From: Metabacillus bambusae
Lineage (GTDB): Bacteria > Bacillota > Bacilli > Bacillales > Bacillaceae
Reading direction: 5' to 3'
Length of the DNA stretch: 64,000 bases
Assembly (NCBI RefSeq): GCF_017497975.1
Contig: NZ_JAGDEL010000014.1
Location: forward strand, 1-64,000
Positions 9,353-17,836 of this stretch are shown piece by piece; within the stretch, counting starts at the first letter, position 1, and every line of letters starts with the position of its first letter. Both the position numbers and the translations under genes were made by a program. Below the pieces are notes generated by a model. It was not told where the DNA came from, made no database searches, and was given only the letters and a program-made list of their open reading frames with translations.

Positions 9353-12300
9353 TTAATATTTAACCTTACCCAATGTTTTTCCCTTAAGATCAGTAGTAAT
9401 CACTTGTGCTTCGGAAGTAGATACCTCTTCCGTTTTCACATATAACAATTCTGTTTTTGAGTCGTAGTACCAAACATCATTGCCTTTTTCTACTGCTTCT
9501 TTGGAATCAACTAATTTTATTTTTTTTCCGTTACGTTTAACAGAGTTAAGTCCCCTATCACCGGCGTTAACTTTTATTTTTGCTGCCCAGGTTCTATTTT
9601 CAATATGCCCTTCAAAACTGCCCTTCATCGCTGAAATTTCAAGTGTAACATTCTCCCCATTGGAGGAGGCGGTGATCTCTGTATCAGCTGATTCGCCTTT
9701 TTCATATTTGTAGGTTTGCCCATCATCCTCATATAAGTTGAAGCTTGAAGCTTCACCAGTTTGCTTCGGATAAACGTTCAATGTCATCATTGTTGCCGGT
9801 TTTTCATTGGTATAATTTTGTATCTCACGCTGTGGAATAATCGCTCCTTCTTTTACAAATACCGGAATCTTAGACAAATCAGCTTCGTATTCAATTGTCT
9901 GTCCTCCTACAAATGTTTTCTGAGAACTCCAGTCATACCATGTACCCTCTGGAAGGTAGATGCTTCTTTTAGAAATACCCTCCAAAGAAATAGGCGCGAC
10001 TAGCATATTTGGACCAAACATCCATTGGTCTTCAATCCCATATACATTTGCATCTGTTGTATAATCCATTACAAGCGGTCTCATTAATGATACATTTCCA
10101 TCTGTTGTTTGCTTGGTCGCGGAATAAATGTATGGAAGAAGTTTATAACGCTGTTCAATGCTTTGTTTTACAATGCCTTCTGCTTTTTCGCCAAACGCCC
10201 ATGGCTCTCTTGTGTTCGTTGGATCACCACATTCGCAATTATGAGCACGGAAAATTGGCATAAATGATCCTGCTTGCATCCAGCGTGTATAAAGCTCAGC
10301 AGTTGGTTTGCCGTTAAATCCACCAATATCCGTTGTGAAATAAGGCATTCCAGACATCGAGGAGCTTAATCCCAATTGTATATTGTGTCTAAAGGACTCC
10401 CAGCTTGCATCGATATCTCCGCTCCATACGGTTGCTCCATATTCTTGAATTCCTGAAAACCCCGATCGTGACAGGCTCCATAGACGGTCATCACTGTAGC
10501 TTCTATGACCATTATAGAACGCTTTTGCTTCGTTTAATGCATACACATTTCTAATCTCAGCTGCACTTCCTTTAGAGAAATGGTGTCTTAACGAATCTGT
10601 TGCCTTCTCTGGTTCATTTAAATCAATCCAATACCCTTTAACACCAGCATCATGTAAAGATTTAACCTGTGCATTGAACCATTCGACAGCTTTTGGATTA
10701 GTGAAGTCCACTAAGCCTGATTTTCCATACCAAGCATCATAAATAATTGTTTTACCTGAAGCATCTTTTACAAAATAACCATTTTGGTCACCTTCGTTAA
10801 AGTTGTTTGCCGTTACTTGAATGTACGGATCGACTATCGGCACTGTCTTGATTCCTTTTTTCGTTAACTCCTCCATACTTTCTTTTGGATTTGCAAAAGC
10901 TTCAGACCAAGTCATGTCAAAGTAATGATTTTCTTTTGCCCAATAAACATCGAGTATCATTCCATCTATAGGAATTTGCTTTTGGCGGAATGTGTCTACA
11001 ATCTTATTTACTTCCTGCCAGCTCTTATATCCAAACTTGGACTGGATGTAACCTAATGCCCATTTCGGCGGTATTGGTGGCTTACCTGTTAAATCTGCAA
11101 AGCTATTCATTATACCGGTTAGAGTGCTCTCTTTTTCACCAGTCATAAAGTAGTAAATCATTTCGCCGTTTGGTGAATGAAAGGAATACGTCTCTTTGTC
11201 TGTCAAACCCATGTCAAAGGTAGCATTTTCATATGTGTTATCAAAGTAAAGACCATACCCCTTCGTACTAGTAAAGAACGTACCAGAAATATCAGATGTA
11301 TTTCCGCCAAATCCCCCTTTCATTCCATTGTTCATTACAACCTTATGGCCTCTTCGATCAAAGGATTGAGAGTCACGATCCATACCAAGGCCAAAAAAAT
11401 GCTCTTTTGAATCTAGCTTCAAGGTAGAATATACTCCAGTATCTCCGTCATAACCTAATCCGTTTCCTTCACTATGCTCTGTTAACAACTTAGTATTCCA
11501 AGGATCATAGTAAGCAAGCTTAAATGGGGACTTATAAGCTCTCAAACTCATTTTTTCTGTTTGAATTAATACATAATCCTCTTTATTAGTTACCTTTGGA
11601 ACGATACTTGCTGCCTCTTGATCGACAACAAAGGATGCCTTCTTCTTAAATGTTCCAGTCGGTTCCATCCATATTTTAGCCGTATCCTCTTGAACGAATT
11701 CGACCTTAACCTTTTCCTGGTTCGTTGAATTCATCACGACGGATGTTCCATCATTACTTATTGTATAAGGTGTGTCTGCATCCAAACTTTCAATATATGA
11801 AACACTTTGATACTCTGATGGGTCTTTTTCAATCATTTTAACGCTATCAAGATCAAGAACACTTTCAGCCTGACCTTCTGCGATCACCCCAACCTTTACA
11901 ACTTCATCAGCCATTAACTGAATATTTGGGACTCTTACTTCCTTCCAATCATCACTTGCAGGGATTGGAACTTCTTTTGTCCCTCCAGAGTAACTGACAT
12001 AAAGTGTGGCATTGTTAAAATTTCCAGATTTGCGAGTGTTAATTGATAATTGATAGTTTCCATCAATTGGGGCATTACCAAATTGCCATAGATCAGAAGA
12101 ATAATCATCCTTGCCCGAAATACGGACAAATGACTTTTCATCTGCTGATTCAATTGATTGGTTGACCATATTTGTACGGCTCCAACCAGTGTATCCTTGT
12201 TCAAATTCTTTGTTATACAGATTGACCTCTACCTTCTCAGGTACTTCAGAGTTTGCTGATTGAAGCAGCACATTATCAAGCTGCAAGGATGTATCTGCTT

Positions 12301-15229
12301 TAGGTGCTCCCATATAGAACTCTAACGTTAATTCACCTTCCGTGACTTTAATCGTATCTGTACTAAATTTTTTATACTCAAAGTCATCAGCGTTCCATTT
12401 TTGCTTTATAGGACCATTTGGATCTTTTAGATTAGGTTCAATGTTCACTTCTATCTTCTCTTGGCCAGGCTGGGAAACAATCATTTTAGCAACTCCGCCC
12501 GTAAATGTCGGATCCAAATGCGGCATTAGTTTCGCCATTGCTGAAATCGTATACTCGCCATCCTCTAATCCAACAATCTTTTGCTTTGAGGTAACTTTGC
12601 CGCCTTCATTAGGAGAATACAAGTATTGCTTATACCCTTCATAAGCATCATTTTTATCTACGCCATGCCATACAGTTGTGCCAAATGTATCAATTGTCCA
12701 GCCAGTTTCATTTCCCATTTCAAAATCACCGTTAATGAGCTGACCTGTACTTGAGCTGAACTGAATGGAATCAATTAATGTCGAGCCCGTATCTTCACCT
12801 GTAAATTCCATGATGATTAAATTTACCCCTTTGTTCAATTGTACAGATTGTTCGATCGTTCCCCATCTATCGCCTGTAACTGGGAACGACACCTTAGATG
12901 GTGCGTCAATTACATTCATTTTTTTATCTTCTACAGAAAGAGATAAGGTACTAGCCTCTGCATTTCCATTCCCGTATTTTATTGATATTGGAAACTGCCC
13001 TTCTTCAGGCATTTCAACGACAATTGTTACTTTTGATCCTTTTTTGTTCAAGCCTGTTAGATAACCAAAACCATCATAGCCCATTTGTTCGTTATCAAAG
13101 ATGGCTCCTCCTTGATAAGAAGCGACTTCTGTTTGATATATTTTCTTTGTTGTTTTTGGAATTAGTTTCAATACTGTCGTATCATGAGGTTCGAGCATTT
13201 CAGAATACATCGTGCGGTAGCCGAGATCCTTATGCTCCCATAGATTGCGGGTAAAAGCTTCATCTTTGATTCCAAGGTCTTTTTTGAAATCCATTGATAG
13301 CCCTTTGCTTGTGTCACTGCGATTAAAGAGAGAAACGACCCAAGATCCGTCTGGCAACTGTCCAGCCCATCTTTCACTGTCGCGACTTACATTGTTCTTA
13401 TAATGCTGATTTGAATAAAAAATTGGCTTTCCTGCAAAACCAAGCTTATTCAATTCAATCAATTCAGAGTTTTGATAATATTTGTAATTATCTCCAATAG
13501 TGTCATATTGATCTGCAATGGTTATTGGAGAACCTGCCATTGTGAATAATGATATTGCTGTTTTCTTTTCATCCTCAGCATAACGTCCCTTAAACGTGTT
13601 TAACTTTAAGAAGTCACCGTCATTAATCAATGATCCACGTCCCGATATATCAGCAAATCCAGTAAATCCTTGGAATGGATTGGCCCATTGAGACCAATTA
13701 TTTGTCCACTCTTGTCTTCGTCCCGAGATATGCTCCCAACCACCACTGAAGGCATCCTCATCAATTCGAATCATATCTCCGTATTGATATTCATATTCAC
13801 CATGGTTTTTTAAGTCAGGCATGACTAAGCTAAGGAATACATCATTCTTTTTAGTAGCTTCATCCATCCATTGAAGAGCTTTGCGATACTGTTCTCTTGT
13901 GTGACCTGTGCCAATTTGGCCAAGCCCTTTATCGTAACCGCTTTCATACCAAGATAAAAAGTCCACACGTAAATACGAGGCTCCTTGTTCTGCAAAGAAG
14001 TCTACATATCCTTTCAAAAATTTTTCGGCATCTGGATGGTCAACATTTAACCAATAAAGCGCTCTTTCGCCACCTTGCCCCCCATCAAAGCGATCTCCTT
14101 GAAGTATTTTACCACCGCCAATATCTTGTGGTTCTGTAATAACAAGATCAGCGACTGGTGTATTTGTCCCTTTAACTTTGTATTTATCCGGATTTTTCAC
14201 AACTTCTGGACTAATCCAAAGCGGATTATAGTAGATTCCAAACTTCATCCCTTTGCTTTTCACATATTCTGCCCAATGTTTCCATGTATGTCCTTCTGGA
14301 TAACGCTCGTGAGGGTACCCCTGCCAAACTTCTGTTTCGACTTGCTCAAAGCCTCCGTTATCTACTACATTCCCCTCAGGAATTGGAGGTTGTTCAGAAT
14401 CTACAGCTGTAAATGTAATGTCATCAAGCTGCAATGAAGCATTTCCCTTTTTTGAATCAATAACAAATTCAACAGTCAATTCAGTCCCAACAGATTTCAC
14501 ATCAATTAAATAGTTTTTATATTTTGAACTTAACTCGATTGGTACCTTCTTTATTACTTCTCCATTTTGGCTGACCCGCATTTCAGCATAGCTGCCAATC
14601 ACCTCATCAGTAAACTGATTTGACCCACTAAAATCCCCTAAAGTTGCCCACGCGGAGAAACGATATGTTTTATCCTTCTCTAGTCCAGTCACGGTTTGAC
14701 TCAAGGTTGCATCAAACGGAGCATTTTTATAAAAATAAAACTTAAAGTTATTTCGGGCACCAGACTTATCGACTTCAGAATCAGCATTTCCCTTGATATC
14801 CCACCCTTCGGTGGTAGCGTATTCGAAATCACCGTTAAATAACTTTCCTGGTTTAATATATGGTTTCTCGCGACCATCCATATATATTGGATCACTCATC
14901 CATCGATCATTATGTGAAACGACGTACCCATTTTCATTTAATAGAGTTGCCCCCTCTATCCACCCATCAGTACTAATCATGTCATAACCATATGGTTGGA
15001 AGTTTTTAGCCATCCAATCAATGTTTTCTTTAAGACGATGTTCTGGCATAAACACATCTTTTCCATATTGATGCTCATATGTAATCCAGTACATCGGCCC
15101 AGCACCTTGTCTAGTAAACTCACTATCTCTTGCAAACCCAGAACGAACCTCAAATGCAGAAAAGACCAAATAAATCATAATTGATAGGATCATGGCTTTC
15201 TGAAACAGTCTGTGTTTACTTGTTCGCAT
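9353..15229 (-). CDS. Giant secreted fusion: GH27-like domain, carbohydrate-binding modules, GH31 domain
   Basis: Secreted enzyme of 1958 residues with a signal peptide at 1-34. A GH27/isomalto-dextranase-like barrel starts at about 45 and is interrupted at about 125-280 by a beta-sandwich carbohydrate-binding module (FNGDFE...LQLDDITF). The barrel resumes at about 300, with a likely nucleophile Asp423 (LRVDFLSW) and an acid/base Asp at 490-492 (RIDEDAF). A CBM35/6-like module at about 698-827 and two further CBM-like modules at 830-990 and 1003-1136 follow. A GH31 catalytic domain covers 1145-1800 with nucleophile Asp1536 (WIDLNEPE) and acid/base Asp1605 (VWSGD). Likely role: extracellular attack on dextran, alternan or similar alpha-glucan, or transglycosylation. 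GGGAGGG precedes the ATG. Two palindromes lie upstream. Exact specificity is inference. Confidence 0.85.
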   Translation of the reverse strand: MRTSKHRLFQKAMILSIMIYLVFSAFEVRSGFARDSEFTRQGAGPMYWITYEHQYGKDVFMPEHRLKENIDWMAKNFQPYGYDMISTDGWIEGATLLNENGYVVSHNDRWMSDPIYMDGREKPYIKPGKLFNGDFEYATTEGWDIKGNADSEVDKSGARNNFKFYFYKNAPFDATLSQTVTGLEKDKTYRFSAWATLGDFSGSNQFTDEVIGSYAEMRVSQNGEVIKKVPIELSSKYKNYLIDVKSVGTELTVEFVIDSKKGNASLQLDDITFTAVDSEQPPIPEGNVVDNGGFEQVETEVWQGYPHERYPEGHTWKHWAEYVKSKGMKFGIYYNPLWISPEVVKNPDKYKVKGTNTPVADLVITEPQDIGGGKILQGDRFDGGQGGERALYWLNVDHPDAEKFLKGYVDFFAEQGASYLRVDFLSWYESGYDKGLGQIGTGHTREQYRKALQWMDEATKKNDVFLSLVMPDLKNHGEYEYQYGDMIRIDEDAFSGGWEHISGRRQEWTNNWSQWANPFQGFTGFADISGRGSLINDGDFLKLNTFKGRYAEDEKKTAISLFTMAGSPITIADQYDTIGDNYKYYQNSELIELNKLGFAGKPIFYSNQHYKNNVSRDSERWAGQLPDGSWVVSLFNRSDTSKGLSMDFKKDLGIKDEAFTRNLWEHKDLGYRTMYSEMLEPHDTTVLKLIPKTTKKIYQTEVASYQGGAIFDNEQMGYDGFGYLTGLNKKGSKVTIVVEMPEEGQFPISIKYGNGNAEASTLSLSVEDKKMNVIDAPSKVSFPVTGDRWGTIEQSVQLNKGVNLIIMEFTGEDTGSTLIDSIQFSSSTGQLINGDFEMGNETGWTIDTFGTTVWHGVDKNDAYEGYKQYLYSPNEGGKVTSKQKIVGLEDGEYTISAMAKLMPHLDPTFTGGVAKMIVSQPGQEKIEVNIEPNLKDPNGPIKQKWNADDFEYKKFSTDTIKVTEGELTLEFYMGAPKADTSLQLDNVLLQSANSEVPEKVEVNLYNKEFEQGYTGWSRTNMVNQSIESADEKSFVRISGKDDYSSDLWQFGNAPIDGNYQLSINTRKSGNFNNATLYVSYSGGTKEVPIPASDDWKEVRVPNIQLMADEVVKVGVIAEGQAESVLDLDSVKMIEKDPSEYQSVSYIESLDADTPYTISNDGTSVVMNSTNQEKVKVEFVQEDTAKIWMEPTGTFKKKASFVVDQEAASIVPKVTNKEDYVLIQTEKMSLRAYKSPFKLAYYDPWNTKLLTEHSEGNGLGYDGDTGVYSTLKLDSKEHFFGLGMDRDSQSFDRRGHKVVMNNGMKGGFGGNTSDISGTFFTSTKGYGLYFDNTYENATFDMGLTDKETYSFHSPNGEMIYYFMTGEKESTLTGIMNSFADLTGKPPIPPKWALGYIQSKFGYKSWQEVNKIVDTFRQKQIPIDGMILDVYWAKENHYFDMTWSEAFANPKESMEELTKKGIKTVPIVDPYIQVTANNFNEGDQNGYFVKDASGKTIIYDAWYGKSGLVDFTNPKAVEWFNAQVKSLHDAGVKGYWIDLNEPEKATDSLRHHFSKGSAAEIRNVYALNEAKAFYNGHRSYSDDRLWSLSRSGFSGIQEYGATVWSGDIDASWESFRHNIQLGLSSSMSGMPYFTTDIGGFNGKPTAELYTRWMQAGSFMPIFRAHNCECGDPTNTREPWAFGEKAEGIVKQSIEQRYKLLPYIYSATKQTTDGNVSLMRPLVMDYTTDANVYGIEDQWMFGPNMLVAPISLEGISKRSIYLPEGTWYDWSSQKTFVGGQTIEYEADLSKIPVFVKEGAIIPQREIQNYTNEKPATMMTLNVYPKQTGEASSFNLYEDDGQTYKYEKGESADTEITASSNGENVTLEISAMKGSFEGHIENRTWAAKIKVNAGDRGLNSVKRNGKKIKLVDSKEAVEKGNDVWYYDSKTELLYVKTEEVSTSEAQVITTDLKGKTLGKVKY

Positions 15230-15314
15230 ATTTACCCTCCCTATTTGTTTTTGTGTGTTAGTACAATTCTTAATAGCTTCTGCCTAAATTACTTAGATGA
15301 CCACCTCCTTTAAA

Positions 15315-15332
15315 TGTATGCGTTATCATACA
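15315..15332. promoter_or_regulatory. Inverted repeat with cre-like core upstream of the giant glycosidase
   Basis: TGTATG-CGTTAT-CATACA is a perfect 6+6+6 inverted repeat. Its first 14 bases match the CcpA consensus TGWAANCGNTNWCA at all but one fixed position. On the minus strand TATGAT within it could serve as a -10 element, and an orphan AAAGGAGGTG sequence follows at about 15303. Confidence 0.45.
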
Positions 15333-15349
15333 TAAAACGATCTACAGAT

Positions 15350-15370
15350 ACTTTATTCAGTGAATAAAGT
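15350..15370. promoter_or_regulatory. Perfect palindrome, candidate ROK repressor operator
   Basis: Arms ACTTTATTCA and TGAATAAAGT around a single central G give a perfect 10+1+10 dyad. It lies about 120 nt ahead of the giant glycosidase gene and directly after the ROK regulator gene. NagC/Mlc/XylR-type ROK repressors bind AT-rich TTATT...AATAA dyads of this kind (family knowledge); binding by this ROK protein is inferred. Confidence 0.6.
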
Positions 15371-15408
15371 AATTATTCCAAAGGATCCAACAGAAGTTGT
15401 TTCCCTTG

Positions 15409-16605
15409 CTATTTGTAAATAGGTACTTTAAATAGATGACTAACCACAAGTGCACAAGCCCCAATCAACCACACATCCTCACCTAGCTTTGAGGTTTTGA
15501 ACTGAAGTTTACGAGGATGCTTAATGAAAAAGTGGACCTCAAGCTCCTTTTTAATTCCTTTTAGCAGGAATTCTCCCTCTCTTAAACCTTCCCCACCTAA
15601 AATTATGGCTTCAGGATTAAATAGGTGCACCAAATTTTTAATTCCTATTGCTAAATTTTCTCCTTGCTTTACCAATAATTCTTGTGCATAAATATCACCG
15701 TTTTGGGCTGCCATTACAATACTCTCTGGAGTAATGGGAGTAAATGACTTAATTAAAGTAGGAACACCAATCGAAACCATGCGTTCAGCCTCATTCACTA
15801 GGAAAGAATCAGAAGCATATAATTCTAAACAACCTCTCTGTCCGCAATAACAGAGGCGGTCTCCTTGATAAATTGTGATATGCCCCAACTCTCCAGCACC
15901 GCCAAACTCTCCTCTAAACAACATATTATCAATAACAATACCTGACCCCACACCAGCTCCTACAGTAACACCAATAAAGTTTCTATACTCTCTTCCCAAG
16001 CCTATCCATTTCTCTGCTAGTGCAAATACATTTGCATCATTATCGATCATTAAAGGAACATCAAAATACATTCCGATAGGCTTCAAATCCCCATGGTCCA
16101 CCTTTAATATAGGTGAATAGATAACTTCATTACTTTCCCGGTCTACTAACCCAGGTGTAGCAATACCAATCCCCACTAATTTGGAAACGCATTCATTTTC
16201 TTTAATAAAACACTCGAGTTTGTCAATAATTACTTGTGCTAATTTGTTTGCTTCGGCGTGTGAATATGAAAATTGCTGTTTGTGAAGGATCTTGCCTTCT
16301 AAGTTAGATAGGCACATCTTCACTTCCTGCATTTCTATCTTTAATCCAGCGATTACGCCAAAATCTCCGTTAAACTTTAATAAAACCGGCTTTCTGCCAC
16401 CTTGTGAGTCCCCAGTTCCAACCTCAGAGACAAAATTTTCCTTAATGAGTTCATCGATAATATTCGTAATGGTTGATAAGCCTAATCCTGTTTCTTTTGC
16501 TAAATCAGTACGTGAGATATTTCCCTGGAGGCGAACCCTATTAATCACAAGAGAGCGGTTCAGTTCTTTAATAAGCTCCTTATTTCCTTTTCTAAGTAAA
16601 TTCAA
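15409..16605 (-). CDS. ROK-family transcriptional repressor (XylR/NagC type)
   Basis: Cytoplasmic regulator of about 398 residues. The N-terminal winged helix-turn-helix (ISRTDLAKETGLGLSTITNIIDELI) is followed by a ROK sugar-binding fold with IGIATPGL, the phosphate-loop-like GVTVGAGVGSGI and the zinc motif CYCGQRGCLE. I prefer the TTG at 16605 because AGGGGAG stands 9 nt upstream; an ATG at 16650 adds 15 residues and has no clear site. The gene sits between prsA and the giant glycosidase, so it most likely represses the alpha-glucan locus, perhaps through the dyad at 15350, with glucose or an isomalto-sugar as effector. Confidence 0.88.
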   Translation of the reverse strand: MNLLRKGNKELIKELNRSLVINRVRLQGNISRTDLAKETGLGLSTITNIIDELIKENFVSEVGTGDSQGGRKPVLLKFNGDFGVIAGLKIEMQEVKMCLSNLEGKILHKQQFSYSHAEANKLAQVIIDKLECFIKENECVSKLVGIGIATPGLVDRESNEVIYSPILKVDHGDLKPIGMYFDVPLMIDNDANVFALAEKWIGLGREYRNFIGVTVGAGVGSGIVIDNMLFRGEFGGAGELGHITIYQGDRLCYCGQRGCLELYASDSFLVNEAERMVSIGVPTLIKSFTPITPESIVMAAQNGDIYAQELLVKQGENLAIGIKNLVHLFNPEAIILGGEGLREGEFLLKGIKKELEVHFFIKHPRKLQFKTSKLGEDVWLIGACALVVSHLFKVPIYK

Positions 16606-16751
16606 TATACTCGTCTCCCCTGCACATATTTCATATGGTAAATTTAACATAATTCACTCAGCGAAACAAGTGATATTTCAGATAATTCAAAAAATAAATA
16701 ACTCCCTTCATCCATTTTTAATGTCTTGATTAAATGTCTACCAAATGACAT

Positions 16752-16807
16752 AAAAAAAGACATAAAAAGACTCTATGCTTCACAAAGCATGTCAGTCTTT
16801 CATGTCT
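16752..16807 (-). terminator. Terminator downstream of prsA
   Basis: Nested arms AGACAT, AAAGACT and ATGCTT pair with AAGCAT, AGTCTTT and ATGTCT. On the minus strand a run of seven T follows. It separates prsA from the ROK gene, which then needs its own promoter in 16606-16750. Confidence 0.75.
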
Positions 16808-16843
16808 CTTATTTTAATCAACCTAAGTATAATAGGTGTATTA

Positions 16844-17710
16844 TTATTTTATTCCAGCAGATTGTGTTACCTCTAAAGCATCCTCTAACTTTTTATCGTT
16901 AATCTTTATGTCAGCTTCTTTTTGTAGCTCGGATAGTACTTGGTTAATAGGCTTCGCATGTTTAGCTATTAACTCTCTTTCAATTGCAGCTTTCTTGTCT
17001 TTAAACGTATTTGTTTTCTTATCTGTTACTTTAATAATATGATACCCATATTCTGTTTTTACAGGTTCACTAATCTCATTAACATCCAATGAAAATACAG
17101 CCTTATCAAATTCTGGAATCATGATTCCTTTTGGAAAATACCCGAGGTCGCCTCCTTTGTCTTTTGAACCTGGGTCAGTAGAATATTTGCCCGCAAGGGT
17201 AGCAAAGTCCTCCCCCTTGTCAAGCATCTCCTTTACTTCCTTCGCTGTTTTTTCATCCTTAATTAGAATATGGCTCGATTTAACTTCTACTTTATACTTT
17301 TCCGCAAATTCTTTTTTCACTTCTTCTTCTGAAACCTTCACACCATCTGTTGCTGCTTTTTGTGCCAATAATTCATGTTCTACTAGCTTTTTAAATGCTT
17401 TCTCATCTGTTATTCCATTTTGCTGAATAGCCTGTTTAAAACCTTCCTCACCTCCGAATTGCTCCTTATATTCCTTGATTTTTGCAGCAATCTCTTTATC
17501 TGTCACCTTGTACTCTTTTTCAAGTAACATAGTTTCAACCATTTGTTTTAAAACTTTTTCACCCGCATGACTCTTTAATTCATTGTAAAATTCCTCTTTC
17601 GTTATTTCACCCGACTTAGATTCAACAACTGTTTCCGAAGAACTAAGGTTACAAGCGGAAAGAGATAGGACTCCTGCTACTATACCAAGGGAAACAAACA
17701 TTTTTTTCAT
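16844..17710 (-). CDS. prsA: PrsA foldase, lipoprotein peptidyl-prolyl isomerase
   Basis: Post-translocation folding factor of 288 residues on the outer face of the membrane. The signal ends in lipobox LSAC (Cys20). An N-terminal SurA-like helical part flanks a parvulin/PpiC domain at about residues 133-225 (VKSSHILIKDEKTAKEV, GDLGYFPKGIMIPEFDKAVF, YGYHIIKV). The length matches Bacillus PrsA (about 290). It is placed inside a cluster of large secreted glycosidases, 126 nt after the GH66 gene, so it may be a dedicated foldase for these enzymes; that is inference. AGGAGATG precedes the ATG. Confidence 0.93.
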   Translation of the reverse strand: MKKMFVSLGIVAGVLSLSACNLSSSETVVESKSGEITKEEFYNELKSHAGEKVLKQMVETMLLEKEYKVTDKEIAAKIKEYKEQFGGEEGFKQAIQQNGITDEKAFKKLVEHELLAQKAATDGVKVSEEEVKKEFAEKYKVEVKSSHILIKDEKTAKEVKEMLDKGEDFATLAGKYSTDPGSKDKGGDLGYFPKGIMIPEFDKAVFSLDVNEISEPVKTEYGYHIIKVTDKKTNTFKDKKAAIERELIAKHAKPINQVLSELQKEADIKINDKKLEDALEVTQSAGIK

Positions 17711-17836
17711 CTAAAACATCTCCTACTCTATTACTATTTTTTTGAACTGCTTACTACTAGATAACAGATCTGCATACTCCGTTCATAAGATACTAATTGA
17801 AGCTGTATATATAGGTATCTAGCAAAATTTCTTATC

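Noticed and set aside
9480-15184. Numerous 60-120 codon frames on the plus strand across the giant glycosidase
   Set aside because: All antisense to a long, well-supported coding frame and without family resemblance or ribosome sites.
16606-16650. Longer ROK protein starting at ATG 16650
   Set aside because: No ribosome site; AGGGGAG lies inside this segment at correct distance from TTG 16605.
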